Below are positions 49,900 through 61,559 of a stretch of 64,000 nucleotides of DNA, piece by piece. Position 1 is the first letter of the stretch. Every line of letters begins with the position of its first letter. The stretch comes from Acanthacorydalis orientalis (Eukaryota; Arthropoda; Insecta; Megaloptera; Corydalidae), in contig CM068314.1 in assembly GCA_034766995.1 (NCBI GenBank), positions 29,405,708 to 29,469,707 on the forward strand, given 5' to 3'. The notes under the pieces are model-generated. The model was not told the origin of the DNA. It did not search any database and saw only the letters and a program-made list of their open reading frames with translations. Made by a program: the position numbers and the translations under genes.

Positions 49900-50400
49900 T
49901 TTGGATCATGTTGTAAGATCCGAGACTAATCGTAAATGTTTTGATGTGTGCTGCATATGTGTGAGTATGCACTGTAGTTTAGCGGGACAGCTTGTGTTGC
50001 ATCATGTGTGTGTGCGTTGATCCGCTGGCAAGTAGTGAGAATGTGTCGAGTTAACATAGCGACCTCACGTGTGTGTAAGGGAATCACGGATGGAGGCTGT
50101 GTCTTGACAGGACCAATCGCGAACGATATGCAAAGTGGGCGTGATCTACATCTCGCGGTACGACTTTGCATACGTCCACATGATATGTGTACGGGGACAG
50201 ATTTTAAATGTCTCGGTCGACGCCCACACATGTTTCAATTTGACAAAAATTTACATACATAATTTACATTCGGATTCACAAAGTGTCATTGTCCATTGTC
50301 TGTCTTTCTTATTTGGAAACAGTACAACGTGTGTCAGATATACATATTGAAGACACACGATTGTCATGTCGACTATCGCCATCGTCAAGAAGGTAAATAA
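49900..50400 (+). promoter_or_regulatory. GC-rich promoter-like island with possible short first coding exon
   Basis: About 500 bp of balanced composition with CpG. It contains an E-box (CACGTG near 50067), a plus-strand CCAAT (GACCAATCGCG near 50120) and a GGGCG motif (AAAGTGGGCGTG near 50133). At 50366 an ATG opens nine codons, MSTIAIVKK, and AAGAAG|GTAAATAAG at 50392/50393 is a good donor site. A promoter plus a first exon with a very short coding part, followed by a long intron, would fit. The start context (TTGTC before ATG) is not ideal, and the peptide matches nothing I recognise. Confidence 0.33.
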
Positions 50401-50859
50401 GTTTAATGATCTCTATTTAGTTGCTTGTTTATAGTTTCGAACTCACACCTCACAAAATATGCTTTTATCGAAATACCATGTAATTGATTATTGTTATATT
50501 AACTCCTGTCTAATCATTACTCAACAAGAAATTTATGTTTTGACAAATTAATAAATACTTTAAATATCACAAACTAAATTTTATCAAAATGCCTAATCAA
50601 ATCAAATAAAATTTTATTGTTTGGAATAAAAAATTACAGTGTGTTGTATACTGATATGGTAAGGGTATTGATCCGGGGTCCAAGCCTTAGCTTTTCATCC
50701 GGTTTTGAAAGAAAGACAGAAGTTAAGTACGAGAATTTGGATAAGCTTAGAAGTTTGGATGCCGGGGAAAAAGTTTCCAAAAACCGGCGAAATCAAAATG
50801 TCTAATTATATGCCTATTTTAATACATTAATGGGCATGTCGATCACAATTCGATTATCT

Positions 50860-50922
50860 CGGGAGACTTTGTACTGCGGGCCGCATTCTAAAGTCTTGCT
50901 GGCCGCGTGTTTGACACCACTG
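50860..50922. mobile_element. hAT-like right terminus, partner end not found
   Basis: The sequence ends GTGTTTGACACCACTG, the complement of the CAGTGGTGTCAAA terminus at 10306. Its subterminal part GGCCGCATTCTAAAGTCTTG aligns with GACCGCATTATAGAATCTTG at 10749-10768. No matching left end or octamer duplication of the flank CTTTAGGA was found in the preceding kilobase, so this is a truncated copy or one with a lost left end. Confidence 0.6.
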
Positions 50923-51605
50923 CTTTAGGACAAGGTTTCTATTCGTGTAAAATATCTTAGTCGTGGATACTTCATGTCTTATTATTACATAAAGTGCGTT
51001 TTTAGACACAATGGACAGTATTGTTTAGGAAATGACCTCGCCCAGTTTTCAAGAACACAATGTTGTGAGCAATGAACGCAAGCTTGAATCGTTTATGCAA
51101 TGTTCTCAATTTTAGTGGTCCAATTTAGGAAACCCAAACGCTATCGTACTTTTTATTTAAAATGGAACTCAAGAAATAAATACGTGTGAAGTAAATATAT
51201 TGTTATTTTAAATATAACAAATTTGTTATTTTAAAAAATATCATAGATATTCCTTTTATAATAAATATCATTCTACTTTGATTTCTTCCCAAAAAGTGGA
51301 TGGACTAACTGATCAATCTCTAAGAAATGAACGGTTTTAAAAGGTTTATTTCTTAATTTTCTAATAAACGTTCTTAAACGCATTTTAGTAGACACACATC
51401 ATTTTAAATAGCCTTATAAAAGCATTTATATTGTAAAAGAATTTAAAAAATATTTCTAAGAATTAATATCCCAATAATTGAATGGACACTTTTTAAATTA
51501 TTCTATTTTATAAATATAAATAGAAAAATCTTATATTATTATAATTCTTTTAAAAAATGCTAAAATTATTTCGAAAAAATCTAATAAATTGCATTAACAA
51601 AATTG

Positions 51606-51607
<2 letters not shown>

Positions 51608-51686
<79 letters not shown>

Positions 51687-51718
51687 ATGTATGTGTGTAT
51701 ATGTATATAGACTTCTTC

Positions 51719-51802
<84 letters not shown>

Positions 51803-51820
51803 ATGTATATAGACTTCTTC

Positions 51821-51865
<45 letters not shown>
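51608..51865. repeat. Duplicated (AT)n(GT)n block with ~102-bp period
   Basis: (AT)n, (GT)n and the unique spacer GTATATAGACTTCTTCGTTT occur twice, with spacers at 51703 and 51805, followed by a third AT run. The microsatellite block itself was duplicated. Confidence 0.93.
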
Positions 51866-51866
<1 letters not shown>

Positions 51867-52384
51867 GTCTATAAATACACGTACAGAAATGACGTCCAGA
51901 AACAAAGATCCGACTCGAATGATTATTAATATCTATTCGCGTGTGTTATTGGTTTGTTTACATTCCGAACTTCGTTTATAAATTAATAACGTATCTTTCA
52001 GCGTGATAAAAATCTCGATTCATAAATCAGTGATGTCGGTTTAAATCAAAAGCTTTCATGATTAATACTCAATCAATCATGCACATAATAACATTTATTA
52101 AATATATCGATGGATTCCATTTATGAACTTAAATCTCATTAAACTAAATCATTACATGTACTTCGTACTATACATTACGTACGTGTTTTTTTTTTCACTC
52201 ATTTATTTCTCATGATGTCAATATATGGAATATGTGTTTTAATTGTTAATTTTTCGACACAGAATTTCTCACGTATTGTTTAACGAGTTTCGTTAATATA
52301 ATAAATAATATTTATGTTATAATAGTTTATAATGGACTCAAAATTTATCATTAAATAATTTATAAGATTTTTTTTATAATAATG

Positions 52385-52425
<41 letters not shown>
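52385..52425. repeat. (AT)n microsatellite
   Basis: About 40-bp AT run. Confidence 0.96.
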
Positions 52426-52428
<3 letters not shown>

Positions 52429-53840
52429 TTTAGAAATGCCAAGTGTATTCTAAGATATCTGTTCTAAAGATAACAAACAATAGTAAACTTATGAACTAAC
52501 GAAATAATAAAAATTTCATAAACATAAAAAAACCTTAACGTAAAATCTTATAATAAATGTAAAGACTTTTTAATATATAGATTTGATTTATATATGGAAT
52601 ACATAAAAGATCAAGGATATTTAAACACAGTTACTTTTTTGGCACTGCTGCTAATTCACTTTCAGAAATGAATTTTCATTTCCAGAAAATTATATTTTTT
52701 TAATTAATTGTGTTCATAAGTGTTCATTAATTTGTTTCAGTTTTGTTCCTTGGAACTCCCGGGATGATTACATCGCCATTGATATCTACCCACTTAGTAA
52801 TAAGAATGATCAATAATTGATTATTCAACATTTTGATCTGAAGAAGTATCTGATTTATTGAGATTAAACATTCATTTTAAAAAATAATAAAGTACATTTA
52901 TATCAAATGCTATTTAGGAGGTACACATTGGAAGAACGATTAAAAAATCAAACAAAGAAAACAAACAATAAAATCATGTTGTGTATCGTGTTGCTCTCCG
53001 CATCAATATGACCATTCCAAATGTATTTACATTGGCTTGTTTCATCGTTTTGTTTTTTTTTTGCTTTGGCTTATTCGTTGACAACCGCTCTATTACATAA
53101 TCGTTTTATTCTTTTTCATCGATATTTTTCAATGATTCTTCTTCATCATGCTAGTTAACATCTCTTTAAATCTTTTTCTATGTTCAGAATCGTATATTCG
53201 TATTTTTTACATAATTATTTGGTTTGTCTAAATTTCAGCTTATTTGTGGTCAAATTTGCACATAATGAGATTTTATTCTTGTGATTTTCATAAGGGCATT
53301 GAAAATTGAAAGTAATTCGTGAAAAATATGTGAAATTTATATTTATATTTTTTTTCTTAAAATTTGTATACACTCATACAAACACACGCACATAAATAAG
53401 TAGAAAATTAACTGACTGATCTAAATGTTAATTTTGGGACATATATCATCTCTATTCAAGCGATTTTTCCAGAAATCGAACAATACATATGATCGCTTTG
53501 TCTTTTGTGTGCTCTATAATAAATTACAAAAACGTTTTCGTCTTCATAAAAGTAATTTTTAATAACATAACAGCACAATTATTTCTATTAACTTTTTTTA
53601 TTATTAACAAAGTAACTTAACAGGAATCGTGGTCTAGGTACAGTTTTAAAAAAATTGAATATTGTAATTTGCATATAAAATATGAAAACAAATTACTTTC
53701 TGGTTATTTAATTGATAAAATCATAGACAAGTAATTGAAGTAATAGAAGCTTATATTAAATTACTTGAGTGCATATTAATTATTATATCTGTGAACTTTA
53801 TATAGCACGTGTACTCACACTTAGACAAATAGAAGTGTGG

Positions 53841-53845
<5 letters not shown>

Positions 53846-53902
<57 letters not shown>
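53846..53902. repeat. (AT)n microsatellite
   Basis: 57-bp AT run. Confidence 0.97.
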
Positions 53903-53906
<4 letters not shown>

Positions 53907-53954
53907 TAAAATGTGCACATTTTAAAACATAAATCGACAGATTAAAATCGTAAC

Positions 53955-54360
53955 ATTTTACGATAAAAGGCGGCTACGCGTCGTAAACGTTCAAGCATAG
54001 ACGATCGAACGAGTGGTGGGGGCGTTGGTGGGGATAATAACGACAAGTATGAGTCGGTGGAAGTGGGGAGAGGGTGCAGATGCACGGAGTCGAGCACGGG
54101 CGTGTGGCGCTTCGGTAAGAGGCAAAGGAGTTAGCATACAGAGTAGGTTGTTCGTACGATGTTGAAAAGCGGCCGACGTTGTCGTGAACGCAGCCGTTTC
54201 CTTTGTTCCCGCTTTTATGATTGCATGACATAGTCTGGAGAGGCCGTTGCCGCTCATAAGTATAATATAGTATTGATCGGACCTGTCGACCCTGTCATAA
54301 AATATGACCCGCAGGCCATAGGTCAGCGCGCGGGTGTCTGTCTTCCTCCTCGCGACCATA
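53955..54360. promoter_or_regulatory. GC-rich CpG island
   Basis: About 400 bp of GC-rich, CpG-dense DNA with G-rich runs (GTGGTGGGGGCGTTGGTGGG near 54010), the most GC-rich block in the window. Minus-strand frames of 85 and 122 codons overlap in different phases, and neither shows a domain, so they are probably by-products of low stop-codon density. The plus-strand 118-codon frame at 54334-54690 begins at its edge and is hydrophobic but unrecognised. Promoter or CpG-island function is inferred from composition only. Confidence 0.35.
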
Positions 54361-54812
54361 AACTATTTTTTTAGCACATTCTCTCATATTCCATCGTCTT
54401 TATGTGACGATGTTTATCCATTTTTTACAATATTTCCAATTTATCGAATGAGAATAATGTATATAAGTGATGCTGGAATTTTTATGGATAGTGTATCATT
54501 CTTTGCTTCATATATGGATGTTCTTACATCGAGTTGCTTGCTCGTAGCACTTCCGTTTGTTGAATTTATTTATTGTTCGATACATCAGCAGTTTCCAGTG
54601 TCTCGCATTAAATATGTCTTGTTTTGTGACTTGCAGCGGGGTTTTCTTAGTACCAGCATGATCATATATTCATGGCGAAAATCTTTATAGCTGGATTATG
54701 ATACAAAAACTTTTATGTATCAGAATTCTTCCATACAGTTTCTCTATTGAATAAATTATGTACGTTGTTTCTATTCGATGGTCGGAATTTACAAATTAAA
54801 TTTGATATGAAA

Positions 54813-54815
<3 letters not shown>

Positions 54816-54881
<66 letters not shown>
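54816..54881. repeat. (AT)n microsatellite
   Basis: 66-bp AT run. Confidence 0.97.
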
Positions 54882-54885
<4 letters not shown>

Positions 54886-55359
54886 AATATAAAACTTAAA
54901 AAAAAACAATTCATTTTCTCATTTTGTATACTTCTTTGACAAAATCTCATGCATATTCATTTGAACAACTTATTACAAAAAGTAAAAAAAATAATTTCAA
55001 AAATTTGTTTAAAACTATTCTTAAATGGTACATAATTATTGTTTTTTTATATTTCCTTTCTAAAATATTCTTGCTTAGTATCATTTGTTATATTTTATAT
55101 CTACATATCTAAAACCATGTATATATCTGATATTTAATTGCTTAAATATTTAAAATACACATTTGAAAAGCAGGTGGCAAAAAATAATTCGTTCAAAAAA
55201 TTATTACACTTCATACTTTTTTAAATAATAGAATAGTAAGTTAAAATAATAGCGGAATGTGTATAATGACTTCAATTTTTTTAGATAACGGTGTTGGAAT
55301 ATTTTAAATGGACCTTTAATGACTTGAAATTTTCATATAAAACCATAACACGTTGTTTT

Positions 55360-55378
55360 ATATATATATATATATATA
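55360..55378. repeat. (AT)n microsatellite
   Basis: Short 19-bp AT run. Confidence 0.88.
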
Positions 55379-55709
55379 AATGTGTATACATCTATGAATT
55401 ACATTTTATCGCTACACGTCAACTATGATTAACAAATATCATTGTTTAGTATAAACAATGTTAAAATAATCATTCTCGCATATATAAAACAATGTTTCTT
55501 TAATGCAATTTGTATGTTTCTTTCGCAATAAAATTAAACCTTCCAAAAATCATTAATGAATTTATAGACTAATAAACTGTTTTACACTGATTGTTTATCA
55601 AATAAACAATTAATTTCTCATTTATAAAAAATATTGGAATAATCTACTAGTATTAAAAATTTCAATTATTCAGCAACTTTATTATAATATATTTAAGCTA
55701 TCAGTACAG

Positions 55710-55711
<2 letters not shown>

Positions 55712-55761
<50 letters not shown>
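55712..55761. repeat. (AT)n microsatellite
   Basis: 50-bp AT run with one GT interruption. Confidence 0.96.
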
Positions 55762-56024
55762 TATCAATAATTATTTGCAATAAGATAATGTTTAACTAAT
55801 AATTAAAAAAGAATATAATAAAGTAGTTCACAAAATATGACTAAATATTAAATTGGCATTATAAGAAGAAACTCATTTTCAACAAGACTTTTTTAATCAA
55901 TATATACTTGTACTATTATTGAAATAAATCTTTGTTGAATATAAACAACAATATCAGTCAAAAATAACCATTTTGGTAACAGCGCGCGTTTTAGATCCGT
56001 ACAAGCTCAATAAACTTATCATTG

Positions 56025-56025
<1 letters not shown>

Positions 56026-56089
<64 letters not shown>
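56026..56089. repeat. (AT)n microsatellite
   Basis: 64-bp AT run. Confidence 0.97.
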
Positions 56090-56093
<4 letters not shown>

Positions 56094-56189
56094 TTTTATT
56101 AACATCTATAAAAAAAATTATTGACTAATTTAAAATTACATTTTTTACGTATCAAAAATTAAAAATATATTTTTTGAACTCGACTCTCC

Positions 56190-56203
56190 GTCTCCCTCTC
56201 TCC

Positions 56204-56272
<69 letters not shown>
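56190..56272. repeat. (CT)n(AT)n compound microsatellite
   Basis: CT tract with CCCT/CCTT interruptions passing to a 47-bp AT run; same architecture as 3527-3599. Confidence 0.96.
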
Positions 56273-56280
<8 letters not shown>

Positions 56281-56677
56281 CAACTTGTGTAGAGATCTTA
56301 TAATCACACTGAACAGTATGGAAGAAAAAATCGAACAAGATGATATGAAAATTGACCCAGTTTATCATCCATAGCCTGTATTGAAAACTCCACGCCTAAT
56401 CGCATTTACTCTAATTTGTTCTAACTACTTGTTGACCACTGATTAATTTTCGATAAGAACTGTCTAATTATAATAACAACCGGCCCACTTGATCGTGTTT
56501 TCACATGCACGATCGTTGAGGTCAAGTAATATTAACGTTCATAAATTATACAAGAGATTCCTGTCATAGACAATAGTTCGTTTACCATCATAATGCTGTA
56601 AGAATATTTCTATGTAAATATATTATAAATCAATAGTTAATATATTAACGTCGTTTAATGAACCGAAATGTAAATAT

Positions 56678-56790
<113 letters not shown>

Positions 56791-57324
56791 ATTATCTATT
56801 AGAAATTATTAAAATAATATTTTAATGTCATTGCCATTTAATTATTCATTGAAATTGACTTCTGTTAACAGTATTATGGTTTTAAATGAATTGTAAACAA
56901 CTAAATATTTCCCTATTTGTTTTTATACCACAACTAATTTCACACTTTATTAATCAGAAGAGTTGCTATCGCGCCCAAGATCTCCAACTATAGAGATTCA
57001 GTAAAAATTTTAAAATAATGTATACTTATAATAAAATGAACGTGTCTCAAAAATTATATTTAATATACTGAAGAAAATTGAAATAAACACTTGAAAATAT
57101 AACTACAGACTTTATTATTATTATTTTCTAAAAAAAATTCATCAAAACCAGCACAAAATATAACACGTTTAAAATATGAAAAACGAATAAATTACATTGA
57201 ATATTATTAATTAATTTTCCGATGATCTATTTCCATGAATTGTTCAAAACAAATCTCTTTTAATGAGCAAATGAATAAAGAAACAATGATTGACTTATTT
57301 ACTTATTTATACCTTTATTTACGG

Positions 57325-57329
<5 letters not shown>

Positions 57330-57408
<79 letters not shown>

Positions 57409-57440
57409 GGTGTGTGTGTGAGCTGTGTGTGTGTGAGTAT
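57330..57440. repeat. (AT)n(GT)n compound microsatellite
   Basis: 44-bp AT run followed by the longest GT run in the window, with GCGTGG and GAGCT interruptions. Confidence 0.97.
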
Positions 57441-58460
57441 GTATGAACTTTGTAAAATGCTAAAACTAGAGGTTGATTCATCCATTGGTAATTTAATACC
57501 ATTTAAAAATAATTTTTTGTCTGAAAAATCTTGAAATAAGTGTCATCTTTAAAAAGAGGCAAATTGTTACTCTTGAAGAAGAAACCCTTAATATTATAAA
57601 CGTATAATATTATTGATTATTTGTTAACACTATATAAATGTTTGATTCATTGCTGTATTAAATATTGGTAAATAAAGACTTGTATAGAGTTAAAATATAT
57701 ATAATTTGATCATATTTACTTGCTTAATTTTGTTTTCATTTTAAGAAAATTTGATAAATAAATTTAAAATTATAATTGTTCCAATTGGTCCAATGTATCT
57801 ATAATCCAGTCTATTGTCTTGGTTATGCTCGTCCTTTTGAAGTGATTAAAAATGGGGAAGAGTACCAGAACATTAATAAATACATATAATAGTAATTAGA
57901 ATGTATTTGGTTTATACCTATAATAATATTATATGATACTTAATTGTTAATCATTTTTCAAAAATGTTTGATAAATTATTAATCAAAAACAAAAACGAGA
58001 CAAACTAGTTGAAATGTAACAAAATATAATCATATAACTTTTTCTCATTATCGGTTCAGTTTTAGAATCTTTTATAAAATTATTAAGATTAAATTTGATT
58101 AATATAGTTGTTTATTATAAAACTTTGACAAATATTACCGGTTGAATTCAAACTAATCTAATTAATGAGTCGATAAATTATTTTGTATTAAACTTAAACA
58201 ATTTAAATATTCATTCAGAATTTAACTAGCATGTTTTTTGCATGTATTAATCTTTAATGCTTTAATTGCTGACTGAAATTTCATTAAATAGCTTGTAATT
58301 AATTTAAGATTTTCCATCAAATGTTGAAGTCATGTTATATATAAAATCCTTGCATTTACTGTATTAATCTTACGTATTTCTCACAATAAATAGAAAAATA
58401 TTTTCGTAAATAAATGTTCCTCTGATGGTAAAAAATATATTTTTTATTGGTCAAAAAAGT

Positions 58461-58655
58461 TCAATAAAAGATTATCAATCATTTTTGATTGTTGATTATA
58501 TGTATTTCGATAGCGATGCTGTCATTCTCATAGTGATAAGATATAGAAAATTCTATGGTGTTTAAATTAGATTTTTTGTATATTAGTCCTCTGAATGTGA
58601 TGGCATCGAAATGCACACATGCAATAGTCGAAAATGATGAATAATCATTTATTGA
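58461..58655. mobile_element. MITE-like inverted-repeat family, copy 2
   Basis: The left arm from 58461 (TCAATAAAAGATTATCAATC...ATTTCGAT) and the right arm ending 58655 (reverse complement TCAATAAATGATTATTCATC...ATTTCGAT) are about 62 bp and roughly 70% alike. Weak similarity extends 15-20 bp further out on both sides (TCAAAAAAGT and TTAAAAATCT). It has no coding capacity and total length is about 195-230 bp. It shares arm and interior sequence with 34826-35020. Target duplication and superfamily not determined. Confidence 0.65.
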
Positions 58656-58689
58656 AGATTTTTAATCAGAAAGAAGTGATTTATTACAT

Positions 58690-60009
58690 GATAAAAAAAT
58701 CATTTATGAAAATGAAGCTAACCATAATGTGATGTGAAAAAATATGTAACAAAAGGAATTTAAACAAAAATGCTACAAGGATCAAAGTCAATGGGTCGCC
58801 TAGTCAATACCTTCGTAATTAATGAAGTATGCTTCTTATTATTACACTATGTAATCTTTTTATTAAATTAAACGCAAATAAAAATGAAATATATATTCAT
58901 GAAATAAATTAGTCTTTCGTTATATTTTGATTATATATTGTTCATAAATTAGTGTCATATGCTAATTAAAACATTAACTTATTTTACTAATTAATAATTA
59001 TACTACATGAGTTTGTATATAGGAATCACTAACAGTTTTCCGTGTTTTCAATTGAATAAAAATGTTAAACAAATTGCAAATTATTGATTCACAAATGTAA
59101 TAGATATGAATGTTAAATTGTATCAAAAGTAATCAATATAATCTTTTGAAAAAAATAAATATTTTACTGAAAATTGTTTAGATTTAATCACAGTTTTCGT
59201 CAAATTCGATCCCTTCAATCAATCCAACTTGTTGAAATTTATTTTTGTAATAAGACAAACTAACTAACTCAAATGGTCTATTCAACTAAGAATGAATCAA
59301 TAATAAATTATAAAAACGATGGGACTGAGAACGAACTTCGAGAATATCTATCCGAGTTATGTAAAAATAAAAGTCTAACAGAACGCTGTATGAGGAATCC
59401 GAAGTAATTTATAATATAATTTCGGATCAATTATTTATATGAGAAAAAATATTCAATGACCTTTCCGTCTGATTTTGTTTCACTGCCCTGCTCGTCCAAC
59501 GATTCCAACACATCAAATAATAACCTCAAATACAATTTCCAATAACAAACATAACTATCAAAAAAATATGGTCCATATAACGAACCGAACGTTCGACCAT
59601 TTGCATTTTTTTGCTTTGTCCCGCGCGGACCCATGTATATTTATTACGTACGTGTTTTATGCTCGCAGATCGTTCAACCGTATCGATATTATAATTAATG
59701 TAGTTTATTTTAAACAAGTGTGCTACGGCCCGCCCGCTGATTAATATAAAAATCGTTTTTTCTCTTCGCTTCATATCATGCAAATATAAAATAATTTGGC
59801 TATAATTTTATAGTTAAGAACATTATTATTTAGGTAACGGTTCTCGACATATTTTTGTCCATTTAGAGTGTATTAATTATATACGTGGTGTAATATGTTA
59901 TTTTTCAAATGGGGGATCGTTTTTTTTTCTTACATGGAATCTTTTTGCAGATTGTTTTATTCGCCTGCGTTGATAATTAATAGTTTATTATATAAATTAC
60001 ATTTCACAT

Positions 60010-60040
<31 letters not shown>

Positions 60041-60934
60041 ATGTGTGTATAATCTTTAATTACTTATAATATCAATTTATTGTTTTAAGTCATCTTGTAA
60101 TCAATAATATACTTTAAATTTCGTATAGGCATACATTTATTCTAATTACTTTTTTTAGTTTATTTACAGAATGAAATGAATTGAATATTTATTAAAGTTG
60201 AACTAATATTAACTTAAAGTTAGGTAAATATTTTTTAAAAAATATTTATAAAACTTAGAATTATTATTTTAGTTTATATACGATATGTACGTTTTTTTAT
60301 TTTCTTCTAGTGTAAATATTTTTAATGACAAAATGATCAGTTTTGTTTTATACCGTTGTATTAGTACAAAATGATAATAAGAATTCAATTTGAATAATTA
60401 ATGAATGTCAAGTGTAAAAGATTTTTAGAATACTTGCATGGTATTAAAAAGAAACCAAGTGATATTCCTGCTGGTGGAAAGGAGGTATTGAAAGGAAATC
60501 GAGTGATCGTTAATATAACAGTCTCCTCTCTAATGCTAATAATCTCTTCTGAAAGTGAAAGAGTTTTCAGAACAAAAGACGCTCTGTTCTTTGAGATAGA
60601 TAATTTTCCTAAAGAAAAGTGGACGATGTGATTAACTAACAGAAAATGATGAAGAATACAACGGAAAACCACTGTATTAAAGGTTGACGGACTCCTCAAG
60701 AAACTACAATACACATGAATTGCAACAAATAAATATTTGAATTGTTTACTAAATAAAAACTAATAAACGTAAATACGTTATAATATTCTATCTTTTTTTT
60801 TAAACAAACATACAATACTTCATTCTTTTGAAATTAATTCAATACTTGAATGGGATTTTTAACTGTATTCATCAAATATATATTTATTTGTAATTAAAGT
60901 GTTATAAAAATAATTTGAAGACGTATTTTTAAAC

Positions 60935-60936
<2 letters not shown>
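58690..60936. other. AT-rich background with a GC-elevated patch
   Basis: A GC-elevated patch at 59560-59720 contains a perfect POU octamer ATTTGCAT near 59598. A 76-codon plus frame at 60401-60631 (FLEYLHGIKKKPSDIPAGGK...) reads protein-like but is unassigned. Otherwise nothing. Confidence 0.4.
60010..60050. repeat. (AT)n(GT)n microsatellite
   Basis: Short AT run followed by GT runs. Confidence 0.92.

Positions 60937-60981
<45 letters not shown>
60937..60981. repeat. (AT)n array at mariner terminus
   Basis: 45-bp AT run ending about 5 bp from a transposon terminus. Confidence 0.96.
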
Positions 60982-60983
<2 letters not shown>

Positions 60984-60985
60984 CA

Positions 60986-61300
60986 TGTGAGGGATGGTTA
61001 AAAAGTCTGTACAGGAGCTCATAACTCATAAATGATTTAAGATATTGGAATGAAATCAAGAAATAAAGAAAACATAGAATATAACCTTTCAAATGGTGAT
61101 ATTTTTCAGAATAATCGCCACTATTACTAATGTATTTCTGACAATATTTAACAAGTTTATTCATTCCATTATTGAAGATATCTGGCGTTCGTTCCTGTAG
61201 CTAATATTTCCTGGTAGACTTAATTTAATCGTTGATCTCACATGATCTCAATCCCTCGTTTGAGATCAGACTTTAATTCTGTTAGTGACTGAAAGTCAAA
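60986..61300 (-). mobile_element. Mariner-type element, 3' end relic
   Basis: The terminus starts near GAGGGATGGTTAAAAAGTCT. Read on the minus strand, the adjoining sequence ends a transposase: RTPDIFNNGMNKLVKYCQKY then ISNSGDYSEK. This matches the mariner C-terminal pattern seen at 25165 (RTPEFY...INKLVSHWEKC...YFD). Further upstream only scattered similarity remains. Its partner terminus was not found; it abuts a different mariner-type relic at 61560. Confidence 0.6.
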
Positions 61301-61559
61301 CTGAACCAGATATGAGCTATAATTAGGGTGTGAAACTATAAAATTTATTCGTTATTATATCAAATTCATTCAATTCAAATTTATTCGTCTTCAAATTATC
61401 GGTTCTAGGATTTCTGAGCAAATTTCTTAGAATTCGCTCATCTACACCAACGCAGTAAAATACAGAAAAATATGTTTAAAGCATTTTAGATCAGAATACT
61501 TTTTCATAGCTTATGGGCGAGTAAAAATACATTAATCAGAGTGAGTTTAGTCACAACGC

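Larger units (their letters stand above)
50923..53954. other. AT-rich non-coding background
   Basis: AT arrays and no gene. A mixed-composition patch at 52741-52796 follows an acceptor-like TTTGTTTCAG and precedes GTAATA, with open frames on both strands; it is not assignable. Confidence 0.45.

Noticed and set aside
51557..51981. ~105-codon frames rich in Tyr-Ile and Cys-Val
   Set aside because: Pure translations of (AT)n and (GT)n repeats. All Tyr-Ile-repeat frames in the window were discarded for this reason.
53991..54359. 122-codon minus-strand frame
   Set aside because: Same reason: CpG-rich island, overlapping alternative frames, low-complexity Thr/Ala/Pro composition.
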